64,000 nt of DNA, from contig OY776131.1 of NCBI GenBank assembly GCA_963675135.1, forward strand, positions 40,153,232 to 40,217,231, in the 5' to 3' direction. The notes under the pieces were generated by a model, which was not told the DNA's origin, did not search any database, and was given only the letters and a program-made list of their open reading frames with translations. Origin of the DNA: Galeopsis tetrahit (taxonomy: Eukaryota > Streptophyta > Magnoliopsida > Lamiales > Lamiaceae). Positions within the stretch are counted from its first letter, which is position 1; every line of letters starts with the position of its first letter. Of this stretch, positions 54,870-64,000 are shown one piece after another. A program made the translations under genes and the position numbers.

Positions 54870-56216
54870 ATGGCGAACAATATCCAGGAAGCTTTCAAAA
54901 ACTTTTCCCTTGCAGATTCTGAAACCACTAACATCATCGCTCAACAAGATGAGTTGGTAATTCCAAAAAACGCTCTGGTGCTGAAGTTTGTTGCTTACAT
55001 AAAGTTCAACCCGCTGGAGTTACGAGATTTGCTTCAGAGGGTTTGGTCTGTTAAGGGGGTCTTGAGGGTGAAGCTTATTGGGGCCGGTCTCTTTCTTCTG
55101 GATTTCTCGGATGACGGCGAAATGAAGATGGCTTTGCATAGACAGCCATGGAACATCTGTAGGTCATTGGTGGTTCTAAAGAAGCTGCATGGCCAAGATC
55201 GACCCTCTAATCTCAAGATCCAGTTCGTTCCCTTCTGGGTACAAGTGCATGGGCTGCATTTTTGTGCAATGTCCAAACAGATCGGAGTTCGAGCTGGTGG
55301 AGTTATTGGAGAAGTCATTGAAGTAGGGTCGGTGATGGAAGACGATGCTTTGGGTGAGTTTTTACGAGTTCGAGTGGTCATTGATGTCACAAAACCTTTG
55401 TGTAGATGCTGTTTCATTACTGTTGAACAGGAAAGGGTGGTGGCTGCTTTTCGATACGAATGCCTGTCTGATTTCTGCTATTTATGTGGACATCTGGACC
55501 ATGTGGAAAAGGAATGTGCCTTGGCTTTGGGTAGAACTGATGCTTGGTGTGCGAAGCATAGGTTTTTCCGTGAGTGGTTGAGGGCTGATCATCCAAAGGG
55601 CCCTTCTGAAGAGGACATGCAGAGGTTTTTGGGACTGGTGGAACGTGGTGTTGAAGATCTGGAACGTGCTCAGGGGGGGGATCAAGATCTGGAGGAGAGA
55701 AGGAAGGAAAAAGGAAAAGGTGTGATGGTGGATGACGATACTAACTCTCTCCGCCTAGGCATTGGGCCAAGGCCTAGAAAAGAAGTGCACAGTTTTGCTG
55801 ATTTGATGTTTCAAGAGGGTCGGCGAAGGCTTGCTGATGAAGGTGTTTCCTCTGTTAAGAGGCACAGATGGGACCCAATTTTAGGTATGTTTCTGGAGCC
55901 TCTTGATTTTGTTGTCCCTGTTGATTATGAATACAGGTTGCTTAAACTTCCACTTTGGGGAGATGATAATGGAATGGATTATCGAGTGATTCATCACGTG
56001 GGAAGAAGCTTCAGAGCCTTTGATTATGATGAGTATGTGGAGATTATCCATCAAGGGGAGGCTCCTTATGTTCCAGTGTTTGAGGGTTTTCTTAAGAAAG
56101 GCCCTGAAGCGAGGGGATGGATTGGAAAGGAACATGCAGGGGGTTGTTCGACTAATACAGACTCAATGTTTAGCTCTACTACTCCGTGCAGAAAGAGATC
56201 CCTTCAGAACCGATAG
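54870..56216 (+). CDS. LINE-2 ORF1: DUF4283 and CCHC zinc-knuckle protein
   Basis: Plant L1 ORF1 proteins bind the element RNA. I choose ATG 54870 (MANNIQEAFKNFSL, context tcaccATGG); the frame is open further upstream to 54456, but that part is leader-like. The 448 residues show a DUF4283-type domain at about 20-160 (LRDLLQRVWSVKGVLRVKLI, WNICRSLVVLKK, FVPFWVQVHGL) and a CCHC knuckle CYLCGHLDHVEKEC at about residue 203. An acidic and basic low-complexity tail follows. No break is visible, in contrast to ORF2. A poly-G run in the tail (55672-55679) could be a recent indel site. Confidence 0.85.
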   Translation: MANNIQEAFKNFSLADSETTNIIAQQDELVIPKNALVLKFVAYIKFNPLELRDLLQRVWSVKGVLRVKLIGAGLFLLDFSDDGEMKMALHRQPWNICRSLVVLKKLHGQDRPSNLKIQFVPFWVQVHGLHFCAMSKQIGVRAGGVIGEVIEVGSVMEDDALGEFLRVRVVIDVTKPLCRCCFITVEQERVVAAFRYECLSDFCYLCGHLDHVEKECALALGRTDAWCAKHRFFREWLRADHPKGPSEEDMQRFLGLVERGVEDLERAQGGDQDLEERRKEKGKGVMVDDDTNSLRLGIGPRPRKEVHSFADLMFQEGRRRLADEGVSSVKRHRWDPILGMFLEPLDFVVPVDYEYRLLKLPLWGDDNGMDYRVIHHVGRSFRAFDYDEYVEIIHQGEAPYVPVFEGFLKKGPEARGWIGKEHAGGCSTNTDSMFSSTTPCRKRSLQNR

Positions 56217-56374
56217 CATGGGTGTGTGGAAAATGGTGTATGGGAAGAGTTTGACAGTATGAGAAATGATGAAAGTGGGCTCAAGAAGGCAAGAAACATG
56301 GCTGAGGAGATTGGGAGGGAGATTCAAACACATGCAACGGCGGAGGCCGAAGTAGTTCGGCCCCGCCAACAAGA

Positions 56375-59300
56375 ATGAGTGTTATCTGCTGGAACGCACG
56401 AGGAATCTGTAGTCCTCGTGCGTTCAGACATCTTAATAACATTGTTTTTACTTTTCGTCCGTCTTTACTTTTTGTTTGTGAAACTAAATGCACCAAAGCC
56501 AAGATAGAGGCTATTAGGAGTAAATTAGGATTTCGTTTTTTTTTAATGTGGATTGTAGGGGTCTTTCTGGTGGATTATGTATCTTTTGGAATGAATGGAT
56601 GGTGCATATTTTGTCTTATTCGATGGGTCATATTGATTGATGTATTGATGATCTTTCTCATCGGTGGCGATTTACGGGCTTTTATGGTAGTCAGAATTTA
56701 GCACTCAAACCTTCTTCATGGCTTCTTCTTAAACGTCTAAAGCATTATAACCCCAATACTCCATCGGCTTGGCTCTTAGGGGGTGATTTTAATGAGGTGT
56801 TGTATCACCATGAGAAAAATGGGGGGTGACTGAATTAATATGAACAGAATTGAACAATTTCAGGAGGCTTTGGAATATAACGGACTAAAATCATTGACAC
56901 ACACAGGGCCGAAATTTACTTGGATGAACAAAAGAAAAGGTTTTGGACTAATCAAAGAGAGATTGGACAGGTTTGTTGCAAATAAAGAATGGATGTCTTT
57001 GTTTCCTCAATCCCGACCCAAAGCTTTGGATTTTGAAGGATCGGATCACCGTCCCATTTTCATACATTGCTCTCACCAATATGTGGACAGGAGACATGCT
57101 AAGCCTAACACTTTTAGGTTTGAAAATCATTGGTTGAAAGAACCTGACTTTTAAAAAATCATATCTCAAACCTAGAAAGATAATGATTTAGAAAGTAATT
57201 TGGATTATAAGCTTAATGCATGTAGCAAATCTCTTTGTGCATGGCAGAAGAGCAAGGGTGGTTCGTTGGAATCAAGAATTAAAACAATCAGTCGCTCAAT
57301 TGAATGTGAGATGCAGGATGAAGTTATGAACCCAGATTTTGATAAAATTGATATGCTGGAAAAAGAACTGAACAAGCTCCACTCACAAAAGGAGATTTAT
57401 TGGAAACAACGAGCAAGAGTTGATTGGTTGAGAGAAGGTGATCGCAACACCAAATTTTTTCATTCGAAAGCTTGTTCAAGAAGAGCCAGGAATTTTATTC
57501 GATCCATTAATTCTGAGGATGGAATTGAAATAACGAATGAGCAGGATATGTCATCATGCTTTATTGAGTACTTCCAAAACCTCTTTTCTTCATCAAACCC
57601 ATCCCAAGGGGATATCCGTAGTGCTACACATAATCTTCAAAGATCAGTTTCTGAAGACATTGCTTTGCTATTGGATGCCCCATTCACAAGGGAGGACATT
57701 ACTAAGGCTGTGAATGATTTGAATCCTTGGAAAGCTCCTCGTCCAGATGGTTTTCCGGCCTCTTTCTATCAATCAAATTGGGCAAACATTGGTGAGAACA
57801 TATCAACACTTATGCTAGAGGTCTTGAATGGTGATCGCACTCTGGAGTCGTGGAACCAAACAACCATAGCTCTCATCCCAAAGATCAAAAACCCTACTCA
57901 GATTGCTCACTTTAGACCTATTAGCCTTTGCAATGTCAGTTACAGAATTGTGGCAAGAGCTATCACGAATAGACTGAAATGCTTAATGAATGATATCATT
58001 GATCCCTACCAAAGTGCTTTTATCCCAGGACGACTTATCACTGACAATGTCCTTGTTGCTTATGAAGGTGTGCATTGGATCAGGTCTTCGAAGAGTAAAG
58101 ATGGCTACGCTGCGTTAAAACTTGATATGAGCAAGGCGTATGATAGGGTGGAGTGGAATTTTATCAAATATGCAATGCAATGCTTGGGGTTTTCGCAGAG
58201 GTGGATCAGTTTAATCCTTAAATGTATATCCTCAGTCCAATACAAGATCAATATCAATGGCCAACTGTCAACCTCTTTTTATCCGTCTAGGTGACTTCGG
58301 CAAGGTGATCCACTTTCTCCTTACCTTTTTGCTATATGGGCACAGAGTTTATCGTCCATGATCTCAAAAAATGTTGATTTGGGTAATATTGTGGGCATTA
58401 AAATTGCTAGATCGGCTCCTGTTCTTTCTCATTTATTTTTTGCGGAATACAACTTGATTTTTCTTAAAGCCACACCTAGAGTCAGTTTCTATATAAAGAA
58501 GTGTCTTTATACTTACTCTATGGCCTCTGGACAAGTGGTTAATTTTAAAAAATCAGCCATATCCTTCAGCCCTTTCACTTCAGCTGAAAATAGAGAACGA
58601 GTTGCTTCTATTCTTGGAGTAAAGAGAACACAATGGCATGATATATATCTGGGTCTACCAACCTTTTCACTCAGGACAAAACGATTGCAATTTGGGTATT
58701 TGGTGGATAGAGTTCGACAAAGGATTAATTCTTGGAATCACCGTTTTTTCTCGGATGGTGGAAGAGAAGTACTTATTAAAGCTGTCCTTCAAGCTATACC
58801 CACTTACACTATGGCCTGTTTCAGGATACCCACTTCTATTTGCGCTGAGATTGAGAGATTCATGGCTAAATTCTGGTGGGGAGGACAAGTTGATACTAGT
58901 AAAATGCATTGGACCAAGTGGAATACTCTTTGTCAGCCGAAACATGAAGGTGGAATGGGGTTCAGGAGACTTGTCTTGTTTAACAAAGCTATGCTAGCAA
59001 AGCAAGCTTGGAGGCTAATTAGTAAACCAGATTCTCTGGTGAGCAAAATTTTTAAAGCAAGATACTTCAAAGATGTGGATATGCTTGATGCTGGTTTAGG
59101 CTCAAATCCCTCGTATATTTGGAGATCAATCCTATGGAGCAGAGATATCATTGATAGAGGGTGCAGATGGAGAATTGGGAATGGAGAACGTGTTCGAATA
59201 CTCAAAGATAGATGGATTTCAAAGTCTGAAACGGGTATCCCAGTGTCAAGATCGGTAAGTGCTTCCAAGGTTAATCGATTTATTTTGGACAATTACTTAT

Positions 59301-60484
59301 GGAATGAAGAGCTCATCAAACAGGTCTTCCTCCCTTTTGAAGCACAAGTCATCCTAGAAACTCCATTAGTTGGTTCTAACAAGGAAGATGTATTGTACTG
59401 GTCGGAGAATGCAAGTGGAAAATACACAGTTGCTTTTGGATATCATTATGCTCGTATACAAGACATGAAGAACCATACTTATGCAAGTGAAGGACCTTCT
59501 GACTCCAATCCGATGGCTGGTTTATTTAAAACTATTTGGAAATTAAAAGTTCCTCCAAAAATTCGTATATTTGGTTGGAAAATGCTTAAGGATTTTGTTG
59601 CTACTGAAGGGAATTTAGCAACTCATCATGTCCCCACTAATCCATCATGTATTGTTTGTGGTTTCCCTTTTGCAGATTCTATGCATGTGCTTTTTTGGTG
59701 CCCTAAAGCGAAGGAAATCTGGAAAAAGCAAGGTCTTTGGTATCTTTTCAAAGAATACACGAAAGCGCACGCCTCAGAATTTTTCTCTAAAATGCTCAAG
59801 ATACTAACAATGCATGATCTGGGGGTTATCATTATCATTGCTTGGGCCATTTGGAGAAACCGGTGTCATTGGATTCATAATCCGGAAGACAAAAAAACAA
59901 TGGGGGATTTTTCATCGGATGTGCAGTGGGCATTGGATTTCCTGCGTGATTCGACACAATTGGATACGTTTTGCAAGAGCAAGATGACATACGAGGATGG
60001 TGGGATGTTGGAGTTGGCAGCGGAGGCAGGATTTAGGTTATTTTCAAATGCTGCCTTTAATCCTGAGAAAAAAAAAATTGCTGTGGGTTTTGCCCTGTTT
60101 AAAGATGTGAATACTATCATTAGGGCAGGAATTGAGCGCATTCAAAATCCGGGGACTGTCTTAGCTGCTGAGCTTATAGCAATTCAAAGAGGAATAGAGT
60201 ATTGCCAAGCAAAAAATCTTCCAATCAAAGGTATACGATCTGATTCCTCTTTGGCTATTGCTGTTTTGATGGATGAGTTAAGCTTGGATGGTTTGGAATA
60301 TGACATTGTGAAGGATATTCAGAGCAAGGTAAGATCAATCCTAGTGTGGGATTACCGTCATGTCAATCGAACAGATAATATGCTTGCACATGACCTTGCA
60401 CAGAAAGCGTACATCTCTTCAAGTCCTTACGATTGGGTTGGAGAAGATGATGTTAGGAAATTCAGGGAAAAAGTCTTGTTGTAA
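56375..60484 (+). pseudogene. LINE-2 ORF2: endonuclease, reverse transcriptase, zf-RVT and RNase H, inactivated
   Basis: ORF2 nicks target DNA and copies the RNA. ATG 56375 opens the endonuclease (CWNARGICSPRAF, FVCETKC). A T run near 56530-56545 breaks the phase, and further stops lie to 56830. The endonuclease end (GSDHRPI) is in the 56840 frame, which holds stops at 57152-57154 and 57172-57174. RT motifs follow: WLREGDRNTKFFH, PISLCNVSYRI, AFIPGRLITDNVL, KLDMSKAYDRV. A TGA at 58292 falls right before LRQGDPLSPYLF. The catalytic FADD is FAEY at 58439-58450, so polymerase activity is lost. zf-RVT (FGWKMLKDFVATEGNL, CIVCGFPFADSMHVLFWC) and a plant-type RNase H (AAELIAI, IRSDSSLAI, NRTDNMLAHDLA) end at TAA 60484. 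The first RNase H Asp is N. Confidence 0.9.
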
Positions 60485-60522
60485 TTCTCTTTTTCCTCTG
60501 ATTTTCAAAAAAAAAAAAAAAA

Positions 60523-60540
60523 AGATTTGAATTGATAAAT
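60523..60540 (+). repeat. Right target-site duplication of LINE-2
   Basis: agatttgaattgataaat directly after the poly-A run; identical to 51261-51278. Confidence 0.9.
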
Positions 60541-60696
60541 GAATATTTATCCCAACTAAATAAAATTTCTCTATACTCAAATCTCCTCTCGAGTTTTGCC
60601 CAAATTTCAATATCAATATCAAGTCAAGAGGATTATATCATTTAATTTATGATTTTGATTTTTTTTTTCTTACAGCCAATAAATTAAAGTGAGTTA
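60541..60696. other. Short spacer between two LINE tails
   Basis: AT-rich sequence between the poly-A of LINE-2 and the poly-T (minus-strand poly-A) of LINE-3. No gene. Confidence 0.6.
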
Positions 60697-63600
60697 TTTT
60701 TTTTTTTTTTAACGGTAAAACGTATATTTCACACGAGTACATGGAGTACTCAACCCGTATAATTTACATCAATATATTACATCACAACTCCCTATCCATT
60801 GTTACTATATCACAATCAGTACCACAGTCCTCAGTCTTCAACAGAAGAAAGAGAAACAGCAGAAAGTGAATACTAACTCCTATATCTATCCTCTCTTTGC
60901 CTCCCAACTTGTATATGGATCAACACACCAAGCATTAATTGATGGATTTGATTTTATGAGATCTCTTCCGTCTAACCACGACCATAGTTGTATTTTTATG
61001 TTCTCCACTGACCTTTTCACCATTGGTTCCACATTCGAGAATACCTTTTCATTCCTACTTCTCCAAATTTCCCAAACAATTCCCACCCATAAACTTATTG
61101 CTATTTTTATGCATCCTTTTTCACACCCGAGCATCAGGCTATGTTGTAGAAGGTGAGTAGGCAGTTCATTGTGTAAAGCCATACTTACCTTGAACCAATT
61201 TCGACATTCTTCCCATAGTGTCGACGAGAACTTGCACTCCAAAATGAGGTGCTTGTTGCTTTCCTCCTTTTCTCCGCACATTTTGCATACTAAATCCGCG
61301 TCCGAGATCTGAATGCCTCTCCGCTTTAACTCGTCAGTCGTGGCCAGCCTTTGCTTCACAGCTTTCCAGCACATAGTTTGTACCCTTCTTGGTGCTATGC
61401 AATCCCAGATTCTACTGAATTCCTCCTTCCACCTTTCCACCCCAGATGTCGCATCTGTCCCCTCCATCATCTTCTTGTATGCCTCTCTTGTCGAGTATAT
61501 ACCACGGGGTGCCAATTCCCAACTCCATGAATCCTCTTTGTGTTGTTTTATTTTGTACCTGCCAATGTTGGATAAGAGCACAATAAAGTCATTAGCCTCC
61601 CATGGATTTAAATCTCTCCCCCACTTCCACTCCCAAACCCAACCATGATCCCCCCAAGCTCCCATCTCACCAATCCTAGTATTTTTTTTGTAAACTGCAT
61701 CTGTATAATCTCGGGAACAGTTTCATGGGCCTCTCCCCCCCTCTACCCATACATCTTCCCAAAACAGAGTTTTCTCACCATTACCCACATTCTTTTTAAT
61801 CTCAGTTTTTACACCCTCCCCGAATCCATTCCCCCCATCATATATCCTTTTTATATCCTTCCACCAAGTTGACTCTCCTGCCCCCCTCCCTCTCCTATTG
61901 TTGTTTCTTTCTACCCCATCCAAACCCCCATACTTAGACCTTAACACCTTCACCCATAAGCTGTCCTCCTCGTTAAGAACTCTCCATATCCATTTTCCAA
62001 GTAAACCTTTATTAAAATATTGTAGATCTTTTATACCTAAACCTCCATTTTCCTTTTCCTCACATATTTCTGCCCACTTTACCCAGGATATTTTCTTTTT
62101 GTTTCCACTCCCCCCCCCCCCCCTACAAAATCTCTTTGTTGTTTGGTGATCTTATTCAACACTCCTTTTGGTATCAAGAAAAAAGAAAGGTAATAGGTTG
62201 GCACCGCAGATAAGACCGCTTGAACTAGAGTTATTCTTCCACCCATCGAGATATGACGACTTTCCCATTTTTCCAATTTGCCACCAATTTTCTGAATTAG
62301 TCCCTTCCATGTGGAATTTCTTCGGTGATTGATGCCCACATTCAGACCCAGGAAGGCCATCGGTAGTTTACCCGGCTTGCACCCTAGAAATCGAGCCATC
62401 TCATCTATTTCCTCCTCCCGTAAATTTATCCCCGTAAGGCTGCACTTGTCAAAGTTGACCTTTAGTCCAGACACCAATTCGAACAGCCGCAGTATGTGTT
62501 TGATCGCCACAATATCCTTCCATCTTCCGTTACATAGGAAAACTGTATCATCAGCGTATTGTAGGAGAGGTACTTTGATTTTCTGTTGGCCAATGTATGT
62601 TGGTTCCATCTCTCCCAATTCAGCCACCTTTTTCGTCATTACACTCAGGCCTTCTGCTGCAATAAGAAAGAGAAATGGGGACAGCGGGTCACCTTGTCTC
62701 AGGCCTTTTTTCAGCTTAAATTCAGCAATCGGACATCCATTTACTAGCACTGCTGCACTCGCCGTCGACACACACTCCATAATCCAGGCCCTCCATTTGG
62801 GTGAGAAATTCATCTCCATCATCATCTTGTTTAGAAAGGCCCATTCCACTTAATCATATGCCTTGGCGAAGTCTACTTTGAACAGGGCTCTTCGTTTTTT
62901 TTTTCTTCTTCGCCTCATCGATAGCCTCATGTGCTACCAGGATCCCATCCATGATCTGTCTGCCTCCTATAAATGTAGATTGACACTCTAATATCACATT
63001 GTCCAGGACTTTGCCCAACCTTTTTGCAAGTAGTTTTGAGATGATCTTGTATAAGCCTCCAATTAGCGATATAGGTCTGAATTCCTCCATTCTGCTGGCA
63101 CCTTCCTTCTTCGGAATGAGTATAATGAAAGATGGGTTAATGCCTTTCACCAGTCTCCCATGTGTGTGAAATTCATCCACCATTCTCTTTATTTCCTCCT
63201 TAAGCAAATCCCAGCAGTTTTTGAAGAGCCCAAAAGTGAACCCATCAGGGCCTGGACTTTTAGATTCCTCACAATCCCAGATTGCTCCTTTAATCTCTTC
63301 TTCAGTAAAGTAAGCTGTAAGAAATTCATTGTCGCATCGATCGATTTTTTTGATGTTCAAATTCGGTCCCAGCGATGGCCGTGCGATGCCTTCCGATTTA
63401 AAGTGCTGCTCGAAATACTGAGAAATCCCTTTTTGCACCTCCTGTGCTTCCTCACACCAGCGTCCATCAATATGTAGTCCGAAAATTTCGTTTTTCTTTC
63501 GTCTACTATTAACCACTCTGTGGAACAGCTTGGAGTTCACATCTCCTTCTTTGAGCCATTTGATTTTTGCCATTTGATGCATTTGCTTATCTTTCCATTC

Positions 63601-64000
63601 CAGGTCTTGTAACAATCCTGCCAATATCTCCCGTCTCTTGTCGGACTCATCTTCATTTAAACCAAATGTGTCATCATGTATATCCAATCTATCAATTTCT
63701 TTTTTCCTCTCTTCAATTCTCGACTCTAGGCTTCCAAACACCGTCTTGCTCCATTCCCTCAAATCCCCTTTGAGGCACTTCAATTTTTCTTTCAACACAT
63801 AACCCCCTCAGCCTTGGATTTCATATGTAGGCCACTTCTTCTTGACAAATTCATTAAAACTTAGGTGCCTTAACCATGCATTAGAGAAGCGGAAAGGTTT
63901 GGGTCCCCAGTCAGCTTGGCTCATTCTTGTGATGATTGGACAATGATCTGAGACAGTTCGCCCCAAGCCTTTCAATCCTTGGTTCGGCCATTTTGCAGCC
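60697..64000 (-). mobile_element. L1-type LINE (LINE-3), 3' part, continues beyond the window
   Basis: The T run at 60697-60710 is the minus-strand poly-A tail. Coding motifs run upward to the window edge, where the endonuclease is still open. The 5' end and target duplication are outside the window. Confidence 0.85.
60886..64000 (-). pseudogene. LINE-3 ORF2: endonuclease end, reverse transcriptase, zf-RVT
   Basis: On the minus strand from the window edge: SDHCPIITRMSQADWGP (endonuclease end), a TGA at 63808-63810 in a position that is probably W, then WLKEGDVNSKLFHRVVNSR and RPISLIGGLYKIISKLLAKR, followed by STFIGGRQIMDGILV. A phase change falls in the poly-T run near 62895-62906, and a stop near 62850. 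The next part keeps GLRQGDPLSPFLFLIAAEGL and an intact YADD at about 62547-62558. A poly-C run (62108-62121) disrupts the end of this part. A further open piece (61723-61953) and the zf-RVT region (HAPRRVQ-like IAPRRVQTMCWKAVKQRL, CKMCGEKEESNKHLILEC) end at TGA/TAA near 60886. No RNase H domain follows, unlike LINE-2, so this is another subfamily. Confidence 0.87.

Larger units (their letters stand above)
51279..60522 (+). mobile_element. L1-type LINE (LINE-2) with CACTA-like element at its 5' end
   Basis: The insertion is bounded by the 18-bp duplication. It ends in a poly-A tail (60507-60523) and carries ORF1 and a decayed ORF2 on the plus strand. The first 3 kb are a CACTA-like element beginning two or three bases after the left duplication. 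The LINE proper is therefore about 6.2 kb, a normal length for a full plant L1. The leader 54315-54869 is non-coding. Confidence 0.85.

Overview
This window is plant nuclear DNA, most probably from a eudicot. The basis is the repeat content: long Sirevirus-type Ty1/copia elements primed by initiator-Met tRNA, plant L1 LINEs with zf-RVT domains, TRIM-like mini LTR elements, hAT, CACTA and Mutator-type non-autonomous elements, and AT-rich spacers. I see no bacterial, organellar, rRNA or CRISPR sequence. Almost all of the window is transposable elements in nested layers. No host gene can be named; one short disrupted host-like reading frame is visible on the minus strand near 20-22 kb.

Layout. 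1-1990 is the 3' end of Sirevirus-like element S0: the tail of a third ORF, a polypurine tract and a 3' LTR. 1991-3414 is AT-rich spacer with a foldback repeat and a 132-codon ORF of unknown meaning. 3415-16966 is complete Sirevirus-like element S1 (13.55 kb, TSD cattc, LTRs differing at about 10 sites) with a hAT-type MITE in its 5' LTR only. 16967-20056 holds a second hAT-like MITE and dispersed repeat A. 20081-22032 (minus) is a short coding-like frame split by a 1.7 kb mini LTR element that itself carries a nested MITE. 24185-39523 is complete Sirevirus-like element S2 (15.3 kb, TSD tcttc, about 28 LTR differences). 39899-42456 is a chain of three 78-bp LTRs enclosing an antisense copia RT/RNase H fragment. 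42457-51260 is a CACTA-like MITE and a second member of the repeat A family, broken up by two Pack-MULE-like elements and a 5'-truncated LINE. 51279-60522 is a 9.2 kb LINE insertion with a perfect 18-bp TSD and a CACTA-like element at its extreme 5' end. 60697-64000 (minus) is the 3' part of another LINE, tail to tail with the previous one.

How the parts work together. In S1 and S2 the order is LTR, tRNA-Met primer site, Gag (UBN2-like plus CCHC knuckle), protease, integrase, reverse transcriptase, RNase H, a very long third ORF, polypurine tract, LTR. Gag and pol are broken in both copies, so neither can move by itself. The third ORF of S2 is open for 1594 codons although gag and pol of the same copy carry five or more lesions. 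S0, S1 and S2 are different families but carry recognisably related third ORFs. The LINEs are all inactive by stops, frameshifts or catalytic-site changes.

The observations most worth following are the intact third ORF of S2, the conserved stop just before a TTGCAG motif at the Gag/Pol border of both Sireviruses, the frame split by the mini LTR element, the small LTR element that has acquired copia pol sequence and carries tRNA-promoter-like boxes, the two adjacent Pack-MULE-like elements, and the exact abutment of a CACTA-like element with the 5' end of a LINE. LTR differences were counted by eye.
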